Source of the DNA: Pelagicoccus sp. SDUM812003
GTDB lineage: Bacteria; Verrucomicrobiota; Verrucomicrobiia; Opitutales; Opitutaceae
Length of the DNA: 64,000 nucleotides
Assembly (NCBI RefSeq): GCF_031127815.1
Contig: NZ_JARXHY010000014.1
Span: 52,501 to 116,500, forward strand
Direction of reading: 5' to 3'
Shown here: in pieces, positions 1 through 7,715 of the stretch
Layout: every line of letters begins with the position of its first letter
How positions within the stretch are numbered: position 1 is the stretch's first letter
Made by a program: the position numbers and the translations under genes
The notes under the pieces: model-generated
Database searches by the model: none
Seen by the model: the letters and a program-made list of their open reading frames with translations, nothing else
Told to the model about the DNA's origin: nothing

Positions 1-188
1 TTCACATGCGGTATTAATTCACCTTTCGGTGAGCTATCCCCCACATAAGGGTAGGTTCTTTACGTGTTACGCACCCGTTCGCCACTCTCATGTTTAATTA
101 GCAAGCTAACTAAACAATCCCGTTCGACTTGCATGTCTGAACCACGCCGCCAGCGTTCATTCTGAGCCAGGATCAAACTCTCCGAAAA
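1..188 (-). rRNA. rrs: 16S ribosomal RNA, 5' portion (cut by left edge)
   Basis: Read on the minus strand, the conserved 16S start AGAGTTTGATCCTGGCTCAG begins at 181. It is followed by the conserved segment ending in GCTGGCGGCGTGG and the stretch CATGCAAGTCGAACGGG. Counting back from E. coli position 8 puts the mature 5' end near 188. Only helices up to roughly E. coli position 180 are inside the window. The gene runs off the left edge, so any 23S/5S genes lie outside. Transcription would come from the promoter-like repeats between about 416 and 935. Confidence 0.97.
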
Positions 189-290
189 GAGAGTTCATGA
201 ATCCATGGATTCTTGAACTACGCTGACAAATTATTAATTGTCAGTATTTTAAGTTATTGATTGGGGTCACAATCAATCACGCTAAATAAA

Positions 291-318
291 TTTCAAAGAA
301 CACCCTGAGTTATCAGGG
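291..318 (-). promoter_or_regulatory. rRNA leader boxB-like hairpin and boxA antitermination signal
   Basis: On the minus strand a perfect 6-bp hairpin (CCCTGA-loop-TCAGGG, 303-318) is followed directly by TGTTCTTTGAAA (302 down to 291). This matches boxA sequences of bacterial rRNA leaders, including the Bacillus form. The order boxB then boxA is that of rRNA operons, where NusB/NusE load on boxA. It lies about 100 nt upstream of the mature 16S end. The sequence match is direct; the function is inferred from rRNA operons elsewhere. Confidence 0.8.
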
Positions 319-433
319 AAAGACTCCATTCATTTCAAAACCAAATCCCTTCGTCAAGTTTTATTTTAAACTTTTTCGTTGGGGCGAAGTTTTTGTTGAA
401 CTTCAACTTGAATCTAAAAGAACGGGAGGCCGA

Positions 434-461
434 ACACTGTTCGAATTGTTTTCCGAATCAA
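434..461 (-). promoter_or_regulatory. candidate rRNA promoter, copy 1 (nearest 16S)
   Basis: The -35-like box is TTGATT (461-456) and the -10-like box CAGTGT (439-434), with a 16-nt spacer and a TCGGCCTCC discriminator. The -10 keeps only the most conserved A and final T of TATAAT, so the call rests on the repetition of the architecture. Confidence 0.5.
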
Positions 462-546
462 GCTCTTTTTTGAACTTTTTCTTCACTTCCAAAACGAGAC
501 GTTTCGAAGCGAAACAATTTAGAAAACTTTAAGAACAGGAGGCCGG

Positions 547-574
547 AAAGTGTCGAATCGTGATTTTGATTCAA
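547..574 (-). promoter_or_regulatory. candidate rRNA promoter, copy 2
   Basis: The -35-like box is TTGAAT (574-569) and the -10-like box CACTTT (552-547), with a 16-nt spacer and a CCGGCCTCC discriminator. A strongly A/T-rich block at 579-596 sits where an UP element would lie. Confidence 0.55.
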
Positions 575-659
575 GCAGAAAATTTAATAATTTTCGCTTT
601 CCGAAAGCCGGTTCAAAAGACCAAGTAGTGAGTTGTGCTAAAAGGAACAGAGGTGGCGG

Positions 660-687
660 AAAGTGCCATCTTCGTTTCTCATTTCAA
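660..687 (-). promoter_or_regulatory. candidate rRNA promoter, copy 3
   Basis: The -35-like box is TTGAAA (687-682) and the -10-like box CACTTT (665-660), with a 16-nt spacer and a CCGCCACCT discriminator. An A/T-rich block follows upstream at about 692-708. Confidence 0.55.
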
Positions 688-781
688 GCAGAAAGTTTAA
701 TTATTTTTCGGGGCTCAAACCCATCGAAAATGAATCAAAACACTCGCTTTCGCGCACCGCTAAAAAGAACAGAGGAGGCGG

Positions 782-809
782 ACAGTGCCACTTCCAAAGA
801 CTAATTCAA
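782..809 (-). promoter_or_regulatory. candidate rRNA promoter, copy 4
   Basis: The -35-like box is TTGAAT (809-804) and the -10-like box CACTGT (787-782), with a 16-nt spacer and a CCGCCTCCT discriminator. A T/A-rich block lies upstream at about 813-840. Confidence 0.55.
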
Positions 810-900
810 GCAGTTTTTTCGACTTTTTTCGGTCGAAAAACGAAGGGCGCTTGATTGGAAACAAGCTGCTTGAGAGCACTGGAAAAGAACGAAGGCCCGG

Positions 901-928
901 ACAGTGCCCAAACCTAATCATCATTCAA
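901..928 (-). promoter_or_regulatory. candidate rRNA promoter, copy 5 (most distal)
   Basis: The -35-like box is TTGAAT (928-923) and the -10-like box CACTGT (906-901), with a 16-nt spacer and a CCGGGCCTT discriminator. It is the outermost copy; no sixth copy was seen further upstream. Confidence 0.5.
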
Positions 929-935
929 GCGTTTT

Positions 936-1513
936 CTGAAAAAACTTTTCCACAATGCAAATTCCACAGGGGGACATCGCCATCGAACCGCTCCAAACAG
1001 GTTGGTTAAGCCCTTTCCGGAATCAACTCGCTGAAACACTTTGGCAGATTTCTGCCAATCTCCGCCAGCACTGCCAGAGAGAAGCGAAATCCACGGCGGC
1101 ACGGAGCCGCCCTCCCCCCCCCCCCTTCCCAGTCTCAGCATAGTCAGGCCGAAAACGAAGGAGACCAAACGCGCCGCCCCAGCGCAGAGCTCGCCCGATC
1201 GTGACGCCATGGCGAGCTCGCTTCTCGAAACTCGAAGCGACAGCGTTCGAGGTGTAAACATCGCAGCGACCTCCAACGCGACAAGTAGCGGGAAATGGGC
1301 AGTCGGAGGCTCGATGTAAGAGCGTAGATAATATATATATAGTTGCATTGAACAGATGAAACCCAAGTCGTGCATTCACGCTCGCCATGCGAATCATTTT
1401 CACCAAACTCGCCCGCTATTACTTAGGCAGCTACTGGCACAAGACGGTTGCATCCTAGGAAAAACCCTGTAACAGACCCAAGTTTTACAGAACAACCACG
1501 AACCCATAGAGCT
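936..1513. other. intergenic stretch without a recognisable gene
   Basis: No convincing gene was found between the rRNA promoter repeats and accB. Open frames exist on both strands, but their products are low-complexity and resemble nothing known. The stretch holds a run of 12 C residues (1114-1125) and a (TA)n-rich tract around 1329-1342. It must carry the accB promoter, but no clear hexamer pair was identified. Confidence 0.6.
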
Positions 1514-1975
1514 TTGGACATCAAAGAGATTAAGCAGATCGTCGACCTAATGAAGAAGTCCGACCTAACGGAATTTTCGGTCGAGGAAGAGAACTTCAAA
1601 TTGCAAATTAAGCGAGCGACCGAGAGCGCCAACGCCCCGCAAATCGTCAGCTACGCCCCTGCTCCTGCCGCAGCGGCTCCTGCAGCTCCCGCTCCTGAAA
1701 CCGCTCCTGCGCCCGCTCCCTCCGCAGCCGTCGAGGACAATTCGAAGTACATCACTTCTCCCATGGTCGGCACCTTCTACACCGCGCCATCCCCGGACAG
1801 CTCCGCATTCGTGAAGGTGGGAGACTCCGTGGAGGCCGAAAGCGTGGTCTGCATCATTGAAGCAATGAAGATCATGAACGAAATCCAGTCCGAGCTCAAA
1901 GGCACGATCGCCGAGATACTCGTCGAGAACGGCCAGCCGGTCGAATTCGGCCAGCGCCTCTTTCGCTTGTCCTAG
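1514..1975 (+). CDS. accB: biotin carboxyl carrier protein of acetyl-CoA carboxylase (AccB)
   Basis: This is the 153-residue carrier subunit of acetyl-CoA carboxylase, which carries biotin between the carboxylase and transferase sites at the first step of fatty acid synthesis. The N-terminus [17 protein letters not shown] is the family's usual start. An Ala/Pro-rich flexible linker (about residues 45-75) follows, then the C-terminal biotinyl domain with EAMKIMNEI, the lysine near residue 119 being the biotinylation site. Homology places the start at a TTG codon at 1514; an upstream in-frame TTG at 1448 would add 22 non-conserved residues. accC follows after 87 bp, the usual pairing. The ligase BirA is encoded separately near 45 kb. 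Confidence 0.95.
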   Translation: MDIKEIKQIVDLMKKSDLTEFSVEEENFKLQIKRATESANAPQIVSYAPAPAAAAPAAPAPETAPAPAPSAAVEDNSKYITSPMVGTFYTAPSPDSSAFVKVGDSVEAESVVCIIEAMKIMNEIQSELKGTIAEILVENGQPVEFGQRLFRLS

Positions 1976-2062
1976 GGCAAAGCTCGAACCGACCACTCCT
2001 TCTTTTCAAAGAGGCAGCCAGGAGCGATTCGGCTGCCTCGCCATTTAGACCACCGTATAAGC

Positions 2063-3418
2063 ATGCAGAAAGTATTGATCGCCAATCGTGGCGAAATCGC
2101 CCTTCGCATCGTCAGAGCCTGCCGAGAACTTGGAATCAAGACGCTCGCCGTCTACTCCGAGGCCGACATCGAATCTCTCCACGTACAGCTCGCCGACGAA
2201 GCGATTTGTATCGGCAGGGCCCCCAGCTCCGAGAGCTACCTCAGAGCGGACCGGATCATCAGCGCCGCTGAAATAGCCGATGTAGACGCCATTCACCCCG
2301 GCTACGGATTTCTCTCGGAGAACGCGGACTTCGCCGAGCAATGCGAATCCTGCAACATCAAGTTCATCGGACCATCCTCCCACTCCATCAGAATGATGGG
2401 CGACAAAGCCGTCGCCAAGGAAACGGTTCGCAACGCAGGCGTACCTGTCGTCGACGGCAGCGACGGTCCGATCGACTCGGAGGACGAGGCCCTGAAGATC
2501 TCTCAACGCATCGGCTACCCCGTCATCATCAAGGCGGTCGCCGGGGGCGGCGGTCGCGGCATGCGCGTCGCGCACAACGACATCGCCCTGCGCAAGGAAT
2601 TCAACATCGCCCGCAACGAAGCCGAAAAAGCGTTCGGCAACGGCTCGGTTTACGTGGAAAAATACATCCAGAATCCGCGCCACATCGAGTTCCAGGTGCT
2701 TGCCGACAGCCATGGAAAAGTGCTTCACCTCGGCGAGCGCGACTGCTCCGTCCAGCGACGTCACCAGAAGCTGATCGAGGAAGCGCCCTCCCCTTTCCTG
2801 ACGCCCGAGCTGCGCAAAACCATGGGAGATGCAGCCGTGAAGGCCACCCAAGCGGCCAACTACGAAGGAGCCGGCACGATCGAATTTCTGGTGGACCAAG
2901 ACGGCAGCTTCTACTTCCTCGAGATGAACACCCGAATCCAGGTGGAGCATCCGGTGACCGAGGAAGTGACTGGCATCGACCTCATCAAGCAGCAGCTGCT
3001 CATCGCCCAGGGCGAGGCGATCGCCTTCAACCAGGAGGACATCACCTTCGACAAGCATGCGATCGAGTGTCGCATCAATGCGGAAGACCCCTCTAAAAAC
3101 TTCATTCCCAGTCCCGGCAGCATCGATCTCTACTACGCGCCTGGCGGCCACGGCGTTCGCGTCGATTCCCATGCCTACGGCGGCTACGTCATCCCGCCCT
3201 ACTACGACAGCATGATCGGCAAGCTCATCACCTATGGAGCGACGCGAGAAATCGCCATCCAGCGCATGTACCGGGCTCTCGAAGAATACCTTATCCGCGG
3301 GATAAAGACCACCATCCCTCTGCACAAAGCGATCCTGCGCGACCCCACCTTCCGAGAAGGCAAAGCGACCACCGCGTTCATGGCTGAATTCATGACGCAC
3401 CACAAAACCTTCGAGTAG
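2063..3418 (+). CDS. accC: acetyl-CoA carboxylase biotin carboxylase subunit (AccC)
   Basis: This is the 451-residue ATP-dependent biotin carboxylase, full length for the family. It carboxylates the biotin on AccB using bicarbonate. Visible landmarks are the N-terminal [13 protein letters not shown], the ATP-grasp glycine loop [13 protein letters not shown] (about residues 159-171), and the catalytic stretch [14 protein letters not shown] (about 287-300). The start is the ATG at 2063. It lies 87 bp after accB and is probably co-transcribed with it. The transferase subunits accA and accD are not in this window. Confidence 0.97.
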   Translation: MQKVLIANRGEIALRIVRACRELGIKTLAVYSEADIESLHVQLADEAICIGRAPSSESYLRADRIISAAEIADVDAIHPGYGFLSENADFAEQCESCNIKFIGPSSHSIRMMGDKAVAKETVRNAGVPVVDGSDGPIDSEDEALKISQRIGYPVIIKAVAGGGGRGMRVAHNDIALRKEFNIARNEAEKAFGNGSVYVEKYIQNPRHIEFQVLADSHGKVLHLGERDCSVQRRHQKLIEEAPSPFLTPELRKTMGDAAVKATQAANYEGAGTIEFLVDQDGSFYFLEMNTRIQVEHPVTEEVTGIDLIKQQLLIAQGEAIAFNQEDITFDKHAIECRINAEDPSKNFIPSPGSIDLYYAPGGHGVRVDSHAYGGYVIPPYYDSMIGKLITYGATREIAIQRMYRALEEYLIRGIKTTIPLHKAILRDPTFREGKATTAFMAEFMTHHKTFE

Positions 3419-3533
3419 CCCTCGTCAGGAATACCAACTTAGCTGAAACAAAACGGCGAACAGGCGAGACAAAGAAACAGCAGCGTGCTAGCCTCACCGC
3501 GTTAATCTCAATCCAAACTCCTTAGTTCAAATC

Positions 3534-3959
3534 ATGGATCAACAAGAACCAACCATCGAAATCGGCGAAGACCAGGACGGCTCTCTCGGCCAGATCAAAG
3601 TCAACCACACCGTCGTCGCGACCATCGTCAAAATGGCGGCGACCAGCGTTGCGGGAGTTGTCGGCGTCGGTGGCAGCTTCATCGAGAACGTTTCCGCCCT
3701 CTTCTCGAGCAAGGATTACGACAAGGGCGTACGTGTATCAGAAGACGAAGGCGGAAACTACCACATCGAGCTTCGCGTGCACATGCAGTACGGCGTCGAG
3801 CTCGCCAAGACCGCGGAAAACCTCCAGCTCACCGTCGGCAAGCAGGTCACCAACATGACCGGCAAGACGGTAGCCGCAGTCGACGTAATCATCGAAGGCG
3901 TCAAAATGGAGGAGGAAATCCGCCGCGAACGCGCCAAGGAAGCCGAGTCGGAAGACTAG
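3534..3959 (+). CDS. Asp23/Gls24 family envelope stress protein
   Basis: This 141-residue protein matches the Asp23/Gls24 (alkaline shock) family. It has the early GQIKVNHTVVATIVKMAATSVAGVVGV segment (about 20-45) and the later VGKQVTNMTGKTVAAVDVIIEGV segment. Known relatives are abundant, membrane-associated proteins tied to envelope stress, and their biochemical role is unsettled. The next gene, 38 bp downstream, looks like the membrane anchor partner, as in Gram-positive asp23/amaP loci. The 114-bp gap before it suggests its own promoter. Confidence 0.85.
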   Translation: MDQQEPTIEIGEDQDGSLGQIKVNHTVVATIVKMAATSVAGVVGVGGSFIENVSALFSSKDYDKGVRVSEDEGGNYHIELRVHMQYGVELAKTAENLQLTVGKQVTNMTGKTVAAVDVIIEGVKMEEEIRRERAKEAESED

Positions 3960-3997
3960 GCCCCGCCTGAACACGCGGTATACCCCCCTCAAGTGTA

Positions 3998-4579
3998 ATG
4001 ATCGAATCGGCGAAGGAAGTCTTCACCCAGCTGTCTCCCCTGCAAATCGGCGTCGGGGCGATCGCTTTGCTGTTTCTCGCCATCGGCCTCCGACTCGTGC
4101 TCAAGAAGCCGCCCGCCCACCTCACCGCCTTCAGCGGAAACGCAGGCAACGTGCTGGTCTCCCGCAAAGCCCTGCAGGAGCTGGTGAAGCAAGCCTGCCT
4201 GCTGGACGACTGGGTCGAGGCCGCTCGCCCCATCATCCGCGTCAAAAGCGACAAGGTGGAGGCACGCGTCGAGCTACGGCTCAGCCGGCCCGACAACCTC
4301 AAGGACGTCTGCGAACGCGTTCAGGGTCACATCACCGCCCTGCTGCAGAAGTCGCTGAGCTTCGACCAAATCGGATCCATCCAGATCGTGGTGAAGAGTT
4401 TCGGGTCTGAGAGCAGGGAAACCAACGTCCTCATCGAGGAACGACCTGCCCAATCCGAACTCGGCAGCGCCTCTCCAGCTGCAGTCCAGACGCCTACGGA
4501 GCCTCAGGCGGATCAGACGCCGACCGGATCCTCCACCGCAAAGGGCGACGAAAACGATCAGAAGGACCGCGGCGTCTAG
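3998..4579 (+). CDS. AmaP-like membrane anchor for Asp23-type protein
   Basis: This is a 193-residue protein with one strong N-terminal membrane segment (about residues 17-36). A soluble alpha/beta region (about 50-145) contains RVKSDKVEARVELRLS, the kind of circularly permuted Asp23-like fold seen in AmaP. The C-terminal tail is low-complexity and rich in Pro, Thr, Gln and Asp. Its place 38 bp after the Asp23-family gene supports the role of membrane anchor for it. The assignment is by layout and local similarity and is less certain than that of its neighbour. Confidence 0.65.
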   Translation: MIESAKEVFTQLSPLQIGVGAIALLFLAIGLRLVLKKPPAHLTAFSGNAGNVLVSRKALQELVKQACLLDDWVEAARPIIRVKSDKVEARVELRLSRPDNLKDVCERVQGHITALLQKSLSFDQIGSIQIVVKSFGSESRETNVLIEERPAQSELGSASPAAVQTPTEPQADQTPTGSSTAKGDENDQKDRGV

Positions 4580-4659
4580 GGCTCGCCCTTCCCAATGCCC
4601 TGCGGGAGTGGGTGAGGTTTGAGTAGACAAACGCGCCGGGCGGGACAAAACCCCTTTGC

Positions 4660-5319
4660 ATGCTTCCCCTCAATTCGATCCGCTACTACGGAATACTGGA
4701 CACGGGCTACGTCTCCGCGTCCGACTGGCTCGCTAAGTACGACGCCTTGGAACGCGGCGGCGCCGGCATCATCCAAATCCGGGCGAAAACCGAATCAACC
4801 CAGCAGCGAGCCGAGCTGGTGAAACGCGTCGTCGAGCATCGATCGAAAAAGGCCGCGCCCATCGATCAGCAGCCTCACCTCATCGTGAACGACGATCTTG
4901 ATCTCTGCCTTGCCCACCCAGGACTCGGCCTCCACGTCGGGCAGGACGACCTCCCTGCGGCAACGGCTCGCGAACGTCTAGGCCCCGACCGGCTGCTCGG
5001 CCTTTCCACCCATTCCTTCGAGCAGGCCAAAGCCGCCATGGATCTCGGCCCTTCCACACTAAGCTACTTCGCGGTCGGTCCCGTTTTCCCCACCCAAACC
5101 AAGCCCACCTATCAAGCGGTGGGGCTGCAACTGGTCGCTGAAGTCGCGGCGGAAGCCCCCGAACTCCCCTTTTTCTGTATCGGAGGCATCAACCGCCAAA
5201 ACATTCCTCAAGTCATCGCGGCCGGAGCCAAGCGGGTAGTAACCGTTTCCGATACCCTCTGCGACGAGGATACCGCCCAAGCGGTCGCCAAATCGATCCA
5301 GCTCCTCGGACAAGCCTAG
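4660..5319 (+). CDS. thiE: thiamine phosphate synthase (ThiE)
   Basis: This 219-residue TIM barrel joins the hydroxymethylpyrimidine diphosphate and thiazole phosphate moieties to make thiamine phosphate. Family motifs are in order: IIQIRAK (about residue 37), VNDDLDLCLAHPGLGLHVGQDDLP (diphosphate and metal binding, about 75-99), GLSTHS, AVGPVFPTQTKP and CIGGIN near the C-terminus. The start ATG at 4660 fits the family. It stands alone among unrelated genes and no thiamine riboswitch was recognised in the 80-bp upstream gap. Confidence 0.93.
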   Translation: MLPLNSIRYYGILDTGYVSASDWLAKYDALERGGAGIIQIRAKTESTQQRAELVKRVVEHRSKKAAPIDQQPHLIVNDDLDLCLAHPGLGLHVGQDDLPAATARERLGPDRLLGLSTHSFEQAKAAMDLGPSTLSYFAVGPVFPTQTKPTYQAVGLQLVAEVAAEAPELPFFCIGGINRQNIPQVIAAGAKRVVTVSDTLCDEDTAQAVAKSIQLLGQA

Positions 5320-5482
5320 GTCGAGCCTCGCTCGGGACTGTTTTCAGGCGCCGCAGGAAAAGGTTGCGCTCGCGTGCGCATAGGGAGAAGCTACCGCTCA
5401 ATGAGCGATAAAACCGACTCGCCAGCGAGGCGAGATGCGGTATCTCATTTGTAAGAGGCGCCCCTTTCGCCTGCTAGTGATC

Positions 5483-6538
5483 ATGGCCAAATTGAATCAA
5501 AAACTCATCGCGGATAAGCTCAACCTCTCCCGGACCACCGTATCTCGCTGCTTCACCAACCATCCGAAAATCAATCCGGAAACGCGAGCCAAGGTCTTTC
5601 GACTGGCAGCCGAAATGGGCTACTCCTACTCGGCCCAACGCAACGGCAACAACGCCAAGCTCGCCGGGCGCCGCAAGCTGGCTGTCATCGTCGGCATCGG
5701 CGAGAAGGAACGCGACAAGAACGATACCAAAACCGCAGAGGAGCTGCTGACCGGCATCAGCGAGAAGGCCGCCATCGAAAAGCTCGAGATCGAGGCGTTC
5801 TACGTCGATCCGCAGTCCTTCCTACCCCAATCCAGAGCTCGCCAGATCATCAAAGGCGTGAGTTGCCTCGACTGGAAGGGCGCCATCCTCATCTACCCCC
5901 TCAAGGAGGAGGCAGTCAGCAACATCATGGCGAAATTCCCCACCGTGTCAGTGCTGGAGGACTACGACAACTGCGACGTCGATTGCATCCATCCGGACCA
6001 GATCCGCGGAATTTCACGACTCATGCAGCGCCTAGTGGAGCTCGGGCACCGTCGCATAGGATTTCTCAGCTGGAAGTATCCCGTGCACACGCCATGGGTG
6101 GAGCGTCGACTTGGGGCCTACGTCGAAAACATCTACCGCTTCGGCCTGCAACTCGATCAGGACATCATCCTCAACCTTCGCCCCGAGGAGCAAATCCCTC
6201 TCGACGAACTAGCCCAACGGGCCGCGGAGCTGACCCGTCAAGGCGTCACCGCCTGGGTTTGCGCCGCAGACCACCAGGCCTACCACCTCATCGAACGCTT
6301 CAAGTCGCTCGGCATTTCCGTGCCAGAGCATTGCTCCATCACCGGGTTCGACGGCTTGGCGCCGCCTCCCGGTCTGCCGCAGGTCACTTCGATCCACATT
6401 CCCTTTCGCGATATCGGCATTTCCGCCATCAGCTCGCTGCTCCGAAAGATCGACCACCCCAATACCAGCCGGCGCAACATTCAGGTGTCCGGCGACATGA
6501 TCATCGGAGAAACCTCCGGTCCTCCTCCAAAATCCTGA
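5483..6538 (+). CDS. LacI-family transcriptional regulator
   Basis: This 351-residue regulator has an N-terminal helix-turn-helix (IADKLNLSRTTVSRCFTNHP, about 9-28) and hinge helix, then a periplasmic-binding-like sensor domain ending in HCSITGFDGLAPPPGLPQVTSIHIP (about residues 275-300). The ATG at 5483 puts the helix-turn-helix at the very N-terminus, as usual in the family. An ATG at 5435 with GAGG in front is a possible alternative start. It sits 109 bp upstream of the GH16 gene. The inverted repeats at 6613-6626 and 13643-13656 are the best candidates for its operators, so it probably controls the polysaccharide locus in response to an oligosaccharide; this is inferred. Confidence 0.92.
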   Translation: MAKLNQKLIADKLNLSRTTVSRCFTNHPKINPETRAKVFRLAAEMGYSYSAQRNGNNAKLAGRRKLAVIVGIGEKERDKNDTKTAEELLTGISEKAAIEKLEIEAFYVDPQSFLPQSRARQIIKGVSCLDWKGAILIYPLKEEAVSNIMAKFPTVSVLEDYDNCDVDCIHPDQIRGISRLMQRLVELGHRRIGFLSWKYPVHTPWVERRLGAYVENIYRFGLQLDQDIILNLRPEEQIPLDELAQRAAELTRQGVTAWVCAADHQAYHLIERFKSLGISVPEHCSITGFDGLAPPPGLPQVTSIHIPFRDIGISAISSLLRKIDHPNTSRRNIQVSGDMIIGETSGPPPKS

Positions 6539-6612
6539 ACTCCTAGGCAAAGGCCTGAGCGCCTTCTCCCCAACCGGGGAAACGAAATTCGCCTCGGCGG
6601 CGCGGTTTTAGT

Positions 6613-6638
6613 TGCACTACTTTGCATCTTAATAGAAT
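6613..6638 (+). promoter_or_regulatory. GH16 promoter with LacI-type operator
   Basis: The inverted repeat TGCAC-TACT-TTGCA (6613-6626) overlaps a possible -35 TTGCAC (6612-6617). A good -10, TAGAAT, lies at 6633-6638 with a 15-bp spacer. It matches the operator at 13643-13656 apart from one arm base and the central 4 bp. With this -10 the transcript would start only a few bases before the ATG at 6648, so translation would be nearly leaderless. Confidence 0.55.
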
Positions 6639-6647
6639 GTATTTCGC

Positions 6648-7499
6648 ATGAACCCCGTGACCCTTCTAAAAGCGAAAGCAGGCGATGCGCTGCTCGGCGG
6701 CCTGGCTTTGATTTCACCCCTTTCGATCGTCTCGTCCTTCGCGGGCGAGGAAGCGAACACTTCCGGCTGGCAGCTTGTCTGGTCCGACGAGTTCGAAGTC
6801 GATGGCCTGCCAGATCCCGAAAAATGGGGCTACGACGTGGGCGGACACGGATGGGGGAACAAGGAGCTGCAGTACTACACCGAATCGCGAGCCAAGAACG
6901 CTCGCGTGCAGGACGGACTGCTCATCATCGAAGCCCACCAGGAGCCTTTCCAAGGTTCAGACTACACTTCGGCAAGACTGGTGACCCGCGACACTGCCAA
7001 CTGGACCTACGGACGCTTCGAGATCCGGGCCCGGATTCCCGACGGACTTGGCACCTGGCCAGCCATCTGGATGCTGCCGGTAGACTGGAACCTCGGCTCG
7101 GGCAACTGGCCTGACGTTGGGGAAATCGACATCATGGAGCACGTGGGCTACGACGTCGGCACGATTCACGCCTCCGCCCACTCCAAAGCCTACCAATGGC
7201 AGATCGGCACCCAAAAGACCGGAACCATCGAACTCGACGACGCCACCTCCGCCTTCCATACCTACGTCTTGGAATGGACCGAGGACGTCATCCGCGCCTA
7301 CGTCGACGATACCCTTTACTTCGAATACGAAAACGAACACAGCGGCTGGGAAGCGTGGCCTTACCAGCGTGACTACTACCTGATCCTCAACGTCGCCTTC
7401 GGCGGGGCATGGGGTTCGGCTAAAGGGCTCGACCCGGACTGCCTGCCCAAAGCGATGGAAGTGGACTACGTTCGCGTCTACCAGCAGGCCGAAATCTGA
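6648..7499 (+). CDS. secreted GH16 endo-beta-1,3-glucanase (laminarinase-like)
   Basis: This 283-residue glycoside hydrolase has the diagnostic GH16 active-site motif EIDIMEH (about residues 159-165), where the two glutamates are nucleophile and acid/base. Around it are WPAIWMLP and the typical start WQLVWSDEF (about 42-50). It also keeps the C-terminal strand MEVDYVRVYQ. A signal-peptide-like N-terminus ends near residue 32. The GH16 layout without extra modules is closest to bacterial laminarinases and lichenases. Neighbouring regulator, symporter and TonB receptors support a role in cutting a beta-glucan outside the cell. The exact linkage specificity cannot be read from the sequence. Confidence 0.9.
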   Translation: MNPVTLLKAKAGDALLGGLALISPLSIVSSFAGEEANTSGWQLVWSDEFEVDGLPDPEKWGYDVGGHGWGNKELQYYTESRAKNARVQDGLLIIEAHQEPFQGSDYTSARLVTRDTANWTYGRFEIRARIPDGLGTWPAIWMLPVDWNLGSGNWPDVGEIDIMEHVGYDVGTIHASAHSKAYQWQIGTQKTGTIELDDATSAFHTYVLEWTEDVIRAYVDDTLYFEYENEHSGWEAWPYQRDYYLILNVAFGGAWGSAKGLDPDCLPKAMEVDYVRVYQQAEI

Positions 7500-7593
7500 A
7501 TCAGAGGCGACTTCCCACGCTGCCTTCCGTCCGGAAAAGCCTCTTCGGCCCTTCAATGCGACCCACCCGGCGCCTTCCGAACCGATAAACGCT

Positions 7594-7627
7594 GAAGCCG
7601 CGAATCGAAATCGCGGCTTCTTTGTTT
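7594..7627 (+). terminator. intrinsic terminator after GH16 gene
   Basis: A perfect 10-bp stem (GAAGCCGCGA with TCGCGGCTTC, 7-nt loop) is followed by TTTGTTT. It lies about 95 bp after the GH16 stop and between convergent genes, so it may also serve the minus-strand gene to a lesser degree. Confidence 0.85.
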
Positions 7628-7715
7628 CCGGAGCGTCTCGAACCGGAGTTAGCTTGCGAACGAAGCGACAGGCTGCCACGCCGTGGCCTCCGGCTCGCCT
7701 AGTTCGCTCCAGCGC

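Larger units (their letters stand above)
416..935 (-). repeat. five tandem diverged promoter-like repeat units upstream of 16S
   Basis: Five diverged copies of one unit lie in the 16S leader/upstream region. Read on the minus strand each has an A/T-rich stretch, a TTGAWT-like hexamer, exactly 16 nt, a CACTKT-like hexamer (CAGTGT in the copy nearest 16S), a GC-rich run (CCGGCCTCC-like) and then a GTTCYTTT- or GTTCTTAA-like element. The -35-like boxes are at 456, 569, 682, 804 and 923, so the period is 113-122 bp. The conserved parts are those expected of a promoter with a GC discriminator, while the sequence between copies has diverged. Confidence 0.8.

Noticed and set aside
550-1009. Short overlapping open frames with similar starts in the rRNA promoter region
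   Set aside because: They come from the tandem promoter-like repeats and the sequence has no protein-like constraint; the repeats are explained by promoter architecture.
914-1406. Open frames of 127-153 residues on the minus strand between the rRNA region and accB
   Set aside because: Low-complexity products, no family likeness, no ribosome binding site, and they cross the C-run and TA-rich tracts.
1434-1455. TGGCAC followed by TTGCAT as a sigma-54 promoter of accB
   Set aside because: The spacing is 7 instead of 5 nt, so the -24/-12 geometry is not met.
2045-3403. A 452-residue frame on the strand opposite accC
   Set aside because: It mirrors accC codon periodicity and accC is certain from its motifs.
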